A stretch of 64,000 nt of DNA from an uncultured Granulosicoccaceae bacterium (GTDB taxonomy: Bacteria > Pseudomonadota > Gammaproteobacteria > Granulosicoccales > Granulosicoccaceae): positions 87,644 through 151,643 of the forward strand of contig CALGKA010000013.1 in the NCBI GenBank assembly GCA_937927895.1. The letters are read 5' to 3'. The notes beneath the pieces are model-generated. The model was not told where the DNA came from, made no database searches, and was given only the letters and a program-made list of their open reading frames with translations. A program made the translations under genes and the position numbers. Shown here in pieces: positions 53,046 through 62,625 of this stretch (position 1 is the stretch's first letter; every line of letters begins with the position of its first letter).

Positions 53046-53540
53046 GTGTTGAATTACAACTATAAGATCACGCTGGTGGTAGCGACATTGAGTTTGGTTA
53101 TTGATCAAGCCTCGAAATATATGGTCACTCATATAATGGCACTACATTACGGCGAAGCACGTGAGATTGTTCCGGGCTTTATAACTTTTATTCTATCTAA
53201 AAATACCGGTATAAATTTTGGCTTGTTTGCCAATGGTTCTACTTTTTCAAAGGTCCTATTGGCAGGCTTTGCAGTAGCGGTCAGTGTTGCATTGCTGGTG
53301 TGGCTGAGGGGGCGCCAGCCGGATAAATTACTAGCTTTAGGTTCGGGCTTACTAATTGGTGGTGCGCTTGGAAATGCGATTGATCGACTGCTGTACTCGG
53401 GGGTTATAGATTTTCTAAACGTTACGTGTTGCGGGATACATAATCCATTTGCATTTAATATTGCCGATGTTTGGATCTTTGTGGGGGCGGCACTTTTGTT
53501 TATTCGCACCGCTAATGATGGTGATAAAGGTGAAACGTAG
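53046..53540 (+). CDS. lspA: Signal peptidase II (lipoprotein signal peptidase)
   Basis: A 164-residue four-helix inner-membrane aspartic protease that removes lipoprotein signal peptides. Conserved N-x-G-x-x-F-G (in N-T-G-I-N-F-G), G-G-A-L-G-N-A-I-D-R, and F-N-I-A-D with the two catalytic aspartates are present. The GTG at 53046 has AGGGG before it. It is not in the usual ileS-lspA-fkpB operon, and the V-T-C-C-G loop between the two motifs is unusual. It may be a second, stand-alone lspA. Confidence 0.88.
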   Translation: MLNYNYKITLVVATLSLVIDQASKYMVTHIMALHYGEAREIVPGFITFILSKNTGINFGLFANGSTFSKVLLAGFAVAVSVALLVWLRGRQPDKLLALGSGLLIGGALGNAIDRLLYSGVIDFLNVTCCGIHNPFAFNIADVWIFVGAALLFIRTANDGDKGET

Positions 53541-53629
53541 AGTCTGTTTAATAACATTTGCGTCATTTGACGTTGTCAGTATTTAGCTCACAGGTTAACC
53601 TTGAAGATAACCTTTAAGAACGCGCAGGC

Positions 53630-54223
53630 ATGTCAAAGCTTTATTTTTATTATTCGTCAATGAACGCAGGCAAGTCTACTTCGCTGCTACAGTCTAGTTA
53701 TAACTATCGCGAGCGTGGCATGAATACACTGGTGTTATCACCAATGGTGGATGACCGCTATGGTAATGGGGTGGTGGCATCCAGAATAGGCTTAAAAACG
53801 GACGCGACCATTGTAAAGCCTACAGATAATATTTTCGATTTGGTTGAAGATCACCTTTCAAATCAAACTTTGCACTGCGTACTAGTCGATGAAGCGCAGT
53901 TTTTAAGCCGTGATCAGGTGTTTCAGTTAGGTGAGGTCTGCGATCGTCTTAGTATTCCTGTGTTGGCCTATGGCATCCGTACAGATTTTCAAGGCGAGCC
54001 ATTTGAAGGTAGTAAGTATTTACTTGCCTGGGCTGACAACCTAAAAGAGTTAAAGGCGATCTGCCACTGTGGTCGCAAAGCTACCATGGTGATTAGGCGT
54101 GACTCTCAGGGCAATGCGGTCACTGAAGGGGCGCAAATTGAGATCGGTGGTAACGATCTTTATGAGTCGACTTGTAGGCTGCACTTTAAGGAAGAATACT
54201 TTAGCAAAGCGCGCATTGTTTAA
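53630..54223 (+). CDS. tdk: Thymidine kinase
   Basis: A 197-residue type II thymidine kinase that salvages thymidine. The P-loop is S-M-N-A-G-K-S-T near residue 10, followed by V-D-E-A-Q-F-L. Zinc cysteines occur in C-H-C-G-R-K and in C-R-L-H. The length is normal. It overlaps the convergent DMT permease gene by four bases. Confidence 0.94.
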   Translation: MSKLYFYYSSMNAGKSTSLLQSSYNYRERGMNTLVLSPMVDDRYGNGVVASRIGLKTDATIVKPTDNIFDLVEDHLSNQTLHCVLVDEAQFLSRDQVFQLGEVCDRLSIPVLAYGIRTDFQGEPFEGSKYLLAWADNLKELKAICHCGRKATMVIRRDSQGNAVTEGAQIEIGGNDLYESTCRLHFKEEYFSKARIV

Positions 54224-55122
54224 GTGCTTGCACTGGCGTTTATCTGCTGCTCACGTAGATAGATATATATACCTGAACCTATAATGATAGCCACGCCTAT
54301 CCAGGTGCTTGCAGCTGGAATGTCTGCGAAAAAATACCACCCAAAAACTACCGCGCCTACAATTTCAAAGTATTGAAAAGGTGCAAGTACCGATGCATCG
54401 GAAAAACTGAAAGCGTACACCACTAGTAAATGTCCCAGGCATGCTATTGCGCCTACCAACATTAGGAAGCCCCATTCATGGGTAGTCGGTATGCTGATTT
54501 GTAAAAAACCAAGATCCAACGAGTTGCCAACCAGCAGTGCAATACTTACTGTGATTAAGCCTGCAATACCCGTGTAAAGCTGAATTAAGACCGGACTGTT
54601 ATTTTGCGCAAGCTTACTCGTAATAACCAAATAAAATGCAAAGCAAAGTGCGGTCCCCAACGGTAAGATCGCATAGACGCCGAATGCTTGCGCACTGGGC
54701 TGTATAATAATTAACGCACCAATAAGGCCTATGAGTACTGCGGTGATTCTTCTAATGCCTATTGTTTCACCTAGAAACACAGCAGACAGCAGTGTTAATA
54801 ATAATGGTTCTACAAAAAATATTGCTAAGGCATCAGCTACCGGCATTTTAGAGAGTGCCGTAAAAAAAAGAACAGTTGCCGCGACTATCAACACCCCGCG
54901 TAATGCAAAAAGGTGCCACTGTTGAACGCTTAGCTGGCGTCGTAAAGGCCAGGCAAAAGGCAGTAGCAGTAAAGACTGAAAAAACATTCGGCCCCACACA
55001 ATTTGGCCACTGGATACACTCGCGGTAAGATGCTTTGCAACTACATCCATCAACGGCAGCAGCACCATGGCGAATAGCATTGCTGCTAAGCCTTTGTTTA
55101 AACTGCTGCCGGTTTGTTTCAA
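54220..55122 (-). CDS. DMT-family (EamA) permease
   Basis: A 300-residue protein with ten hydrophobic helices in two EamA repeats. It has the typical F-F-V-E-P-L-L segment in the first repeat and [10 protein letters not shown] in the second. Members export amino acids or other metabolites; the substrate cannot be read from the sequence. Confidence 0.85.
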   Translation of the reverse strand: MKQTGSSLNKGLAAMLFAMVLLPLMDVVAKHLTASVSSGQIVWGRMFFQSLLLLPFAWPLRRQLSVQQWHLFALRGVLIVAATVLFFTALSKMPVADALAIFFVEPLLLTLLSAVFLGETIGIRRITAVLIGLIGALIIIQPSAQAFGVYAILPLGTALCFAFYLVITSKLAQNNSPVLIQLYTGIAGLITVSIALLVGNSLDLGFLQISIPTTHEWGFLMLVGAIACLGHLLVVYAFSFSDASVLAPFQYFEIVGAVVFGWYFFADIPAASTWIGVAIIIGSGIYIYLREQQINASAST

Positions 55123-55246
55123 GTTATCACTGTTTTCGTAACGTTTTAGGTCTGACTTGTTTGCATCGCGTTAAGTCACGAAAGCAGCGTGGATTCTCAC
55201 TGACAATGTCTAACGTCACAAGCAGCTATGACGTCTTTAGAACCGT

Positions 55247-56974
55247 TTATGACGGCGGATTTTCTGACCACCAGCTTTGTGCTGACTCGCGAATCTCCGG
55301 GCCATGAAAGCGTGCCAGGCTATCAGTTGGATGAAGTGCCTCCTCATAAAAGAAATCAGGTAGTTCATCATCGCTTACAGCAAAACCTGCTTGTTCGTTG
55401 AATTGGTTTTCAAGGTGCAGGGTCTCTACCCCTAACTGACGGTAGAACTCTGGGGTAAGGTCTGTGCCATGTGCATCATTGAGTGCAGTCACTATGAATT
55501 CAATTTGTGCATAGGTGACAGAGCGGCCAAAGATACACAAGCCCAGGGAATCAGTTGATGCTGTCAGCGCTTGCATATCAAGGCTTGCGTGGACTAACTC
55601 TTTAGCGGGCTTACCGACTGATTCATAGGTGGGTAGATTACCGGCGGTGTGGTCAGCGCCTTGGGCGGTCATCATCATGGTGATACCGGTCACTTCGATT
55701 ACTCGAGGGTCGTAGGCACTGATGGTTTGTTTTTTTATAACAGGCACGCGTTTTAATTTGTAGTGCTCACCGACTCGTGCCGCACCCTGGGCCACTAATT
55801 TGCCGTGCTCGGTCCCGTGGCGAAGATGATTATCAATGATATCGGCCATATAGGCGGTATCACCGAACTCGGCTTCACCCGCATCCATAAGGACTGCCAG
55901 TGTACCGCCAAGCTCTATTGTGTCTACACCCAGATCATTAGCCAACCAGTTTAGTTTGGCAAGATCGTCTGGGTCTTTTATTCCGCAATTGGTGCCAAGT
56001 AAACCTATTGTTTCATATTCAATCGGTGATACAACTTCATTGCCGTCTTTGTCAGCGTAGACATTGCTGCACTGAATTAAACAGCCAGGCATGCAAGCGT
56101 GTGTTGTCTCACCGCCGCGTTCAATGTTTTGTTCACGCAGGTAGTCGCCGCTGAGTTTAAAGGTTTCTGTGCTGGTATCTGCGGCTTGGCCGCCAGTGAA
56201 GTTGCGCACCGGTATGCCGCCCAGTTGGTTGATAACGTCTGACATCATGGCGGTACCCGTTTTAGCGAAGTTTTCAATGGCGGGTTCTGCCTTGAGCATT
56301 TTGTTGTACTCGCGTACTGCACCCATAAGCTTTTTGCGTTCGTGAAAGCTGGGCATTTTGTGTAGGTCTACGACAATAGCTTTAACCTTTTTATTGCCCA
56401 TCACTGCACCGACACCGCCGCGAGCAGCAAGTCTAGAGGGCCGAAGGTCTACATCGCTAAAGGCTATTCCGCTCAGCATACCTTCATATTCACCGACTTG
56501 GCTGCATAGCCCGATGCTGACTTTTTTACCGTATTTTTCATGTAGCCTGGCAGCAGTTTCAAAGTTACCCATACCGAGGAACCCATCTGCTGAATCAAAG
56601 GTGATGTCGCCATCTTTGGTAATTCGTATGATGGTCCAGTCTTTACTACAGTTGTTGAGTGTTAAGCCTGCTAGTTCCAGTTGCCCAAGTGCAAAAGCAA
56701 AAGTACCACCGGCGTTAGCTTCCTTTATGCCGCCGGTCAGGGGGCTTTTGCATCCGACACTTAATCGATTGGCATTAGAGAAATTCGAACCTGCGAATGG
56801 CCCCGCTGAGAAAATCAGTGGGTTATCTGTAGAGAGAGGATCGACGGTGGCAACATTCTGCTCGACCAGTGTTTTGGCAATATAGTATCTGCCAGCACGA
56901 ACGATATCCTCGCCTTCAAGCGTCTGCTTTTTAACTGTGTGGTTGCTTAAGTCGATGTGGCAAAAAGTACGCAT
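55247..56974 (-). CDS. Aldehyde:ferredoxin oxidoreductase-family protein (tungsten/molybdenum)
   Basis: A 575-residue AOR-family enzyme, expected to hold a bis-pyranopterin W/Mo cofactor and one [4Fe-4S] cluster. The cluster cysteines appear as C-M-P-G-C-L-I-Q-C (294-302) with a fourth in L-G-L-C-I-F-G (480). The N-terminal AOR domain has A-G-P-F-A-G and R-G-G-V-G-A-V-M-G-N-K-K. The ATG at 56974 has GAGGGG seven bases before it, so the 13 residues upstream are not part of the protein. It likely oxidises aldehydes to acids, with ferredoxin as partner. No ferredoxin or cofactor genes lie beside it. Confidence 0.88.
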   Translation of the reverse strand: MRTFCHIDLSNHTVKKQTLEGEDIVRAGRYYIAKTLVEQNVATVDPLSTDNPLIFSAGPFAGSNFSNANRLSVGCKSPLTGGIKEANAGGTFAFALGQLELAGLTLNNCSKDWTIIRITKDGDITFDSADGFLGMGNFETAARLHEKYGKKVSIGLCSQVGEYEGMLSGIAFSDVDLRPSRLAARGGVGAVMGNKKVKAIVVDLHKMPSFHERKKLMGAVREYNKMLKAEPAIENFAKTGTAMMSDVINQLGGIPVRNFTGGQAADTSTETFKLSGDYLREQNIERGGETTHACMPGCLIQCSNVYADKDGNEVVSPIEYETIGLLGTNCGIKDPDDLAKLNWLANDLGVDTIELGGTLAVLMDAGEAEFGDTAYMADIIDNHLRHGTEHGKLVAQGAARVGEHYKLKRVPVIKKQTISAYDPRVIEVTGITMMMTAQGADHTAGNLPTYESVGKPAKELVHASLDMQALTASTDSLGLCIFGRSVTYAQIEFIVTALNDAHGTDLTPEFYRQLGVETLHLENQFNEQAGFAVSDDELPDFFYEEALHPTDSLARFHGPEIRESAQSWWSENPPS

Positions 56975-57151
56975 GATTATCCCCTCGTGGCTGATAGGTC
57001 TACCAGTCATCAATATGTATACCGCAGTATACTTGGAATACGCGCTGTGGGGAGGTGCTGGTTGGTTGTAGAGGGGGTTGCTGGATTGATACCGCGAAAC
57101 TAGTGGGCTGTGAACTTGGTGGCCAAGCCACCAAGATCAACAACGCTATCC

Positions 57152-57718
57152 TTATCGCCAGTAAAATCTGCCGCCGATACCAATACCTGAGCCGTCACCA
57201 ATATCAGTTTCAACGAATGCTGAAAATCCGGTGGCAACCTCATAGAGAGCCCGTAAGGTGATGGTTAGATCTGTTTCTCCAAGGGTAGACAGGCTAAGTT
57301 GTCCGTTTAGCTCTAGTTCATCGCTAAGTCCGTATCTCAATCCGCCACTCAGATCGAAACCTGTCTCTGTATTGCGGATGTCATCGCCACTGATCCTGGC
57401 AATACCAGCGCTGAAAATCCAGTCTGCTTTTGGGTAGTTGGTTGTTTGAATGTGGTAGGTGGCACCGACAGAGAGCAAGTTGGCGTCAAAGTCATTGTTC
57501 TTTAGGAACGCTGCGTTGAATGCAAGATTTTCTTTAAAATCGGCTGAAAAACGAATGCCAATGGCGTCACTGTCATCTGAATCGAGGTAGGCGACATCAA
57601 CGTAGTTGTAGTTAAAGACACTGGGGCCTGATTTCAAAAAATCTTGTGCCAGCACAGTAGTATTGAAAAAAAGACCGCTGGTTACAGCAAGTATGCCTAG
57701 TGCCTTCGGTTTGTTCAT
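57152..57718 (-). CDS. Small predicted outer-membrane beta-barrel protein
   Basis: A 188-residue protein with a Sec signal (A-L-G-I-L-A-V-T-S-G-L-F, cleavage after V-L-A). The mature part is a set of amphipathic beta-strands with a C-terminal aromatic R-F-Y-W-R, typical for an 8-stranded barrel of the OmpA/OmpW size class. The family is not identified. The 600-base region upstream carries the TGTCATGACA cluster. Confidence 0.62.
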   Translation of the reverse strand: MNKPKALGILAVTSGLFFNTTVLAQDFLKSGPSVFNYNYVDVAYLDSDDSDAIGIRFSADFKENLAFNAAFLKNNDFDANLLSVGATYHIQTTNYPKADWIFSAGIARISGDDIRNTETGFDLSGGLRYGLSDELELNGQLSLSTLGETDLTITLRALYEVATGFSAFVETDIGDGSGIGIGGRFYWR

Positions 57719-57962
57719 GGATTCATCTCCGTATAAGACCGGTAAGTTAAAACATCAAATCGACAAAATTCGCCGATTAACCGCAGTCTAACGGAAAGGT
57801 GTTATTACAGATAGGTAGAGATTGTTCCGTAATGATTACTGAGGTTGAAAACTATCGTGGGCTGGCGAACGTAGTACGTAGAAAATAAAAGCAACGATTA
57901 AGCAAAGTGACATAGGGAGATACCTGAATTGTAAGTTTAGTTAAGGCCGAGCAACTCGGACA

Positions 57963-58031
57963 TGTCATGACATCATAGAGACTATAACGCGTCATGACAA
58001 ATTATATTGAGTGTAATTTTGTGTCATGACA
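57963..58031. promoter_or_regulatory. Three copies of a TGTCATGACA palindrome, candidate operator cluster
   Basis: TGTCATGACA occurs at 57963-57972 and 58022-58031, and CGTCATGACA at 57990-57999. Starts are 27 and 32 bases apart. The 10-bp unit is a perfect palindrome in two copies. It lies in the divergent gap (57719-58325) between the small barrel gene and the BON/OmpA gene. The rest of that gap shows no gene. Confidence 0.6.
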
Positions 58032-58325
58032 GTCTGTTTTACAGTTCGGCTTGAAATCCATAATCGTAGTCTGCCTATCGAATATGAATGTTTGATGAAT
58101 GGTTTGTTAAAAATCCAATCGTGTCAAAAAAGCGGCATGCGGAGAGTATCAAATGGAGACTGTGGAATTTTGAGTATTGATTGAACCTTTGACTGTCTCT
58201 TGCATTAATATCAGCGATAATTGTGGTTCTACAAATTGCGTAAAGTGTAGAATTACACGGGAGTGATAGATCTGATTTATCGCACTGTTTTTAACAATAA
58301 ACACGCTACCGTGCCGGAGCACTGA

Positions 58326-59879
58326 ATGGCAGCAGACCAATTACAAGACGAGAAAAGATGGGATGCGTTTGTACCTCCAGGTCGTGGTGGTAGTTGGCCG
58401 TTCACTGGTGCGCTGACAAGTTGGTTGGGTTTGATCGCATTAGCACTAATCACGGCAGTGACTTGTTGGTGGGGGATAGATCATTTTGAGAATCGTCTAC
58501 AACAAAACGTAACGGCTGATCTTGAGGCGGCTGGTATAAACACCGAACAACTCGAATTTGACTGGAACTACCGAAACGTATCGGTTAAGGGCAAATTACA
58601 AGGTGCTGTGGATCAAGAGCAACTGCGCACTATTTTGGCTAAGGCTGATAGTAGTGGTATTAGAGAGATCGATATAAACCTCGATGCTGCGGATGAAGAA
58701 CCTGACACTGTTGCCCAGTACGGTGTAGTCGATGTGACTGCTAAATTGGAAAACAGTCAGATGCTTTTGCAAGGCAGTGTGCTGACCGAAGCGCAGCGTG
58801 ATCGACTAGAGGCAGCAGCGGTGCAAGCTATTGGTGTTACCGGCGTGGTCAACGAAATTGAAGTCTCTGGCTTATTAGAGAAAACACCTGGCTCTGATCA
58901 ACGCATAGAAAGCTTAGCTAGTTCGATTGCCGGGCTGAACCAGGCGGTCTCTGCTGATGCCCGATTATCTGCTACAGACTTTCGCTTTAATGCCACCGTT
59001 GATGATGAAACTCAGGTAGACGATCTACTGCGATTGCGTGGTAATGCTGGTGATCTCGGGCTTGTGATCAGTGGCGATATTGTCGCAAGAAAGAGCGCGC
59101 CAGGCGGCGTCATTAATGTTGCGGCGGTAAAAGATAACGGCCGAATTACACTCAGTGGTGTAGTAACCACTGACGAACAAAAGCAACGTCTGCTGGAAGC
59201 CGCAAACAGGGCGTTTGATTCCCAGAGTGTGACTGATGAAATAGTCGTCGCGGGAGTGGCTGATTCGAACGCAGATTCAGATCAATATGTGGCGGTACTT
59301 GCGTCAGCAATTAATTACTTTGGCGATGCACTTGAGGCGAATGCACGTGTTAGCGCTGAAGAGTTTGAATTTAATGCACTTATAGAGTTTGAGGAAGATA
59401 GCGCACCGTTAGAAGCAGTTCAGGATAATGCAAAAAACTTAGGCTTAAATTTAATAGGGTCGATAGAAGCAAGGCAAATGTCGTTGAGTAAAGAGGTCTC
59501 AATGCTACAAGCTGAAATTGAATCACTGCGTGAAGAAATTAGTAAGAATGTAGTATTCGATTCGGGTCTTGCTGATCTCAACTTCACTGCGAAGCAAACA
59601 CTTGATAAGGTAGTTGATGCAATGAATCGCTACCAGCGACCAGTAGTCGAGATTGCCGGACACACGGATAACAGCGGGGCTGCAGAGTCCAACAAAAGGT
59701 TAAGTCTATTTCGTGCCTCAGCGGTACTAGAGTATTTAAAGCTTAGTGGGATAGACGATACCCGCTTGCGACCGTTCGGTTTTGGCGAGGAAGAACCCAT
59801 TGCCAGTAACTCGACAGAAATTGGCAAAAGACAAAACCGTCGTGTGGAATTTACCGCACTTGGCAACTTCGGAAACTAA
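58326..59879 (+). CDS. Membrane-anchored BON-repeat and OmpA-domain protein
   Basis: A 517-residue envelope protein. One membrane helix (about 30-50) anchors it. BON-like repeats follow (A-x-x-x-x-x-V-N-E-I-x-V-x-G patterns near 175 and 300), then a short coiled coil (about 388-407) and an OmpA peptidoglycan-binding domain (about 410-513) with V-E-I-A-G-H-T-D-N-S-G and Q-N-R-R-V-E-F. It is not a lipoprotein. The architecture resembles ArfA-type proteins. Next gene on the same strand is a one-helix coiled-coil protein 49 bases on, suggesting a pair. Confidence 0.82.
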   Translation: MAADQLQDEKRWDAFVPPGRGGSWPFTGALTSWLGLIALALITAVTCWWGIDHFENRLQQNVTADLEAAGINTEQLEFDWNYRNVSVKGKLQGAVDQEQLRTILAKADSSGIREIDINLDAADEEPDTVAQYGVVDVTAKLENSQMLLQGSVLTEAQRDRLEAAAVQAIGVTGVVNEIEVSGLLEKTPGSDQRIESLASSIAGLNQAVSADARLSATDFRFNATVDDETQVDDLLRLRGNAGDLGLVISGDIVARKSAPGGVINVAAVKDNGRITLSGVVTTDEQKQRLLEAANRAFDSQSVTDEIVVAGVADSNADSDQYVAVLASAINYFGDALEANARVSAEEFEFNALIEFEEDSAPLEAVQDNAKNLGLNLIGSIEARQMSLSKEVSMLQAEIESLREEISKNVVFDSGLADLNFTAKQTLDKVVDAMNRYQRPVVEIAGHTDNSGAAESNKRLSLFRASAVLEYLKLSGIDDTRLRPFGFGEEEPIASNSTEIGKRQNRRVEFTALGNFGN

Positions 59880-59928
59880 CAATGAGTCGCCGCAGTGTCG
59901 GCGTATCACTTCTAATAGGTAGAGAAAC

Positions 59929-60510
59929 ATGCTTTGGGTGTTGTGGGATATTGTTTTACCGTTAATTGGCGCATTCCTAACGGGCTTAATTGTCGGTTGG
60001 CTTTTATGGCGATGGCGCAGAAGTCGAATTAGCTCGGATAATATTAGTGAGTTACGTCGATCAAGTTCGCGTTACAGAGCCGATGCCGAACGTCTGCAAC
60101 AAAGTAATATTGAACTGTCTGATCGCCTGCAAGCTGCAAGTGGTGCTGGTGGCGGTGAGCTAGCGAGTGCTAAAAAACGAATAGATATGTTAGGTGAAGA
60201 ACTTAAATCATCACGTCGTGAAGTAGCAGAATTAAAATCTAGCGCTAAAGGTGGCGGTCGTGCTGTAGGGGCAAGTGCACCTGGTACATCAGGTACAGTA
60301 TCGGCGATTAAGAGTGATTCAGAATTACACCGTGAAATTGAGTCTCGCGACCGTATGATCGCCACACTTAAGCAATCATTAGATCAGTTTGGTGACAGTG
60401 GTGATAACACCGCCCTGATGGCAGATGTCGCGCTGCGTGATAGAAAAATAGATGCGCTTGAAAAATTATTAGAGAATAATTTGTTAGATAAGAATTCGCA
60501 GAAGAAGTAA
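59929..60510 (+). CDS. Single-helix coiled-coil membrane protein, uncharacterised
   Basis: A 193-residue protein. The N-terminal helix (about 5-28) is followed by W-R-W-R-R-S-R, so the body is probably cytoplasmic. The body is coiled coil (about 38-100 and 130-190) split by a G/A/S-rich linker. No domain family recognised. It follows the BON-OmpA gene and is closed by a strong terminator, so the two likely act in one envelope complex. Confidence 0.6.
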   Translation: MLWVLWDIVLPLIGAFLTGLIVGWLLWRWRRSRISSDNISELRRSSSRYRADAERLQQSNIELSDRLQAASGAGGGELASAKKRIDMLGEELKSSRREVAELKSSAKGGGRAVGASAPGTSGTVSAIKSDSELHREIESRDRMIATLKQSLDQFGDSGDNTALMADVALRDRKIDALEKLLENNLLDKNSQKK

Positions 60511-60578
60511 TAAGTAGAAGTATTAACTTAAGAGTTGATTCGTAAAGTTATCGGTCAAGCTTACTTACTTTCTGGCAT

Positions 60579-60618
60579 AAAAAAAGCCGGGGCTACTTGA
60601 AGCCCCGGCTTTTTTTTC
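60579..60618. terminator. Bidirectional terminator between the coiled-coil and CHRD genes
   Basis: AGCCGGGGCT (60585-60594) / AGCCCCGGCT (60601-60610), flanked by seven As and eight Ts, so it works on both strands. Confidence 0.9.
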
Positions 60619-60639
60619 ATTTGCAGTTATTCTAAGTTT

Positions 60640-61884
60640 CTAGAAACCTGGAATTTGTCCGCGTAGGAACCCTGCATCATCTGATGCGCGGTGTACGTTG
60701 AAGTACGTGTTACCTTGCTGCATAGATGATAGATCTGCTGTTGATAGTTCAGCAGTTGCAGACCAGGTAACACCGTCACCGCTTGGGTTTTCTAAAGTAA
60801 CAATCGGCGCACCAGTTTCACCAGCGGCACCCAGGTGGATGTGAGCCATTGAAATGGTTTCGCCATCTTCAGGGTTAAGGTTAACGTTGATAGCGGCAGC
60901 GATTTTGCCGGAAACAGTGTTGATATTGATAAAACCTGCGGCATTTGAAAAGGCATCAACCGCTGGAACAGAGTTTCCAGATTGAATGTCAACGTATGTC
61001 GCTGTTACACCGGATAGTAAAACGTCACCCTTTGCAGGATTTTCATCACCCTTATCAATCTCTACGTATAAGTTACCGAATTCGATGTTGTCTGCAATAA
61101 ACGCTGCCTGATCGGCTTCTAGAACAGTGGGCGTAAAGAACGTAGGTCCGCCGTTGAAGTCAAACACTCTTGTTCCGTTGCCTGCTGCTGAAATACCAGT
61201 GTAAAGGGTTACCTGGTTAGCTGAAATGCCGTCGGCCAGAGAGACTGAACCAGTAAGATTTGTACCATCCCATGCCAGGTTGGCTGTTCCACCCTCGGTG
61301 CCACTGTTATCACGCAAGACTATGGGAGCTACATCGTTAGATGTCTCGCCGCCGGTTTCACCACCAGTTTCGCCGCCGGTCTCACCGCCAGTTTCTCCAC
61401 CAGTCTCGCCTCCGGTTTCACCGCCAGTCTCGCCGCCGGTTTCACCACCAGTCTCGCCGCCGGTTTCACCACCAGTTTCACCGCCAGTTTCTCCACCAGT
61501 CTCACCACCTATACTGGCCACTAGAAGCTCTGCTTGCGCATCGTCGATGCCGTCGCCGTTTGCGTCTGTACCCATGGTGAATTCAACTTCATAAGAGTCG
61601 TCAACGCCGTTTTGATTTTCATCAGCAGCTGCTACGTCATCACTCAAAGGTGTTTCATACTGATCGAGTACCATGTTGCTGTTGGTATCTTGGTCCGCCG
61701 TTGCTGTAGTTGGCTGTGCAGCATCTGGAACGCCATTGGCATCAGCATCAGCGACGACAGTTGGATCAGGCGTCATGGGGTCAGGGTCATCGTCGCTGCC
61801 GCAACCGACTAAAACTGACACGCTGAACAAAGGCACGAGTGCCAGTGGCAGCCATTTAGAATTGGGTTTTTTTACTATGTTCAT
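60640..61884 (-). CDS. CHRD-domain lipoprotein with GGET repeats
   Basis: A 414-residue lipoprotein (lipobox V-L-V-G-C). After the cysteine comes an acidic region with D-A-N-G-V-P-D, D-x-N-x-N and D-A-N-G-D-G-I-D-D motifs that look like Ca2+-binding type-3 repeats (about 45-120). Fourteen G-G-E-T tetrapeptides follow, then a C-terminal CHRD domain (about 195-414) with A-H-I-H-L-G and F-N-V-H-R-A-S-D-D-A-G-F-L-R-G-Q-I. CHRD domains occur in secreted or surface proteins; function not defined. A surface stalk with variable length is likely. Confidence 0.8.
   Translation of the reverse strand: MNIVKKPNSKWLPLALVPLFSVSVLVGCGSDDDPDPMTPDPTVVADADANGVPDAAQPTTATADQDTNSNMVLDQYETPLSDDVAAADENQNGVDDSYEVEFTMGTDANGDGIDDAQAELLVASIGGETGGETGGETGGETGGETGGETGGETGGETGGETGGETGGETGGETGGETGGETSNDVAPIVLRDNSGTEGGTANLAWDGTNLTGSVSLADGISANQVTLYTGISAAGNGTRVFDFNGGPTFFTPTVLEADQAAFIADNIEFGNLYVEIDKGDENPAKGDVLLSGVTATYVDIQSGNSVPAVDAFSNAAGFININTVSGKIAAAINVNLNPEDGETISMAHIHLGAAGETGAPIVTLENPSGDGVTWSATAELSTADLSSMQQGNTYFNVHRASDDAGFLRGQIPGF
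61343..61510. repeat. 12-bp tandem repeat, 14 units, in the CHRD gene
   Basis: Fourteen units of about GT(T/C)TCnCCnCCn, 168 bases, coding G-G-E-T on the minus strand. Units vary only at third-base positions, so the protein repeat is exact. Expansion or contraction by whole units keeps the frame. Confidence 0.95.
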
Positions 61885-62196
61885 GATGTGTGTCCCGGGT
61901 AAGGGTGAGTCGGAAAATATGTTTGCCGAATCCCAACGCTGTTTTGACAGATAAGTACTGCTTACAGACTAGATTCAGCCAATGCACGACGGTAATGAGA
62001 AGTTAACTCTGATTCCGAAGATGTGTACCGATGGTACCGTAGGAGAATCCGAACGGCTATTTATAAGCCAGTGATTTATATTGCTATTTTGTTAATAGAC
62101 GCAAGAGATACGCGTTTTGCAGTGGTCAAACGGTGTTTACAATTGCAGTCAGGAAATCTGTTCGCTGATTTTCAGACCGTGTCTGTGGTGACAAAT
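61885..62196. other. Intergenic region upstream of the CHRD gene
   Basis: About 310 bases. I see no gene or strong structure; it should contain the CHRD promoter. Confidence 0.35.
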
Positions 62197-62357
62197 TAGT
62201 GGCCATCCATAAACGAACGCTACTGCGGTCGCCCCAGGTACGCAATCTTTTACCGACTACATGTAGTTATTTAGAATGACTAAACGCCTACATGTAGTAG
62301 GCAAAATCTCACGCACCTGGAACAACCTCGCTACGCGCTGTTTATGGATGGCCACTA
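62197..62357. mobile_element. MITE-like palindromic element, copy B (inverted)
   Basis: A 161-bp element with perfect 18-bp terminal repeats TAGTGGCCATCCATAAAC / GTTTATGGATGGCCACTA. Read on the opposite strand it matches copy A (43907-44070) apart from a handful of changes: GGCC for GCCC in both ends, one extra A near the centre, and an inner base. Two perfect CTACATGTAG palindromes (62257-62266, 62288-62297) flank the centre. No coding capacity. Confidence 0.8.
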
Positions 62358-62625
62358 GCTACTTTGCGTCGCAGGCTTTTCACTACAGCTAGAGACTAAC
62401 GTTGGACGATTAGTTTTTATTTTCTCATATAGGAAGACGCAACGCTGCGTGCTACTTTTATTATTTCGGTTTATCAGCTTCGTTATCGCGGCCAATGCAC
62501 TATAAACAGCTGATTTACCGTCTAACTCGAATTTCTAAGGGAATTCTCTAGACCAACAACCGGCGATTATTGCTCTCGGCTCTTTTTTAGAGTGACTGTC
62601 CGTATTTATTTCGACGTACTTGTTA

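Noticed and set aside
61226..61594. Plus-strand open frame across the 12-bp repeats (P-P-V-S-P repeats)
   Set aside because: It is the mirror of the G-G-E-T repeat; the minus-strand frame has a lipoprotein signal and a CHRD domain.
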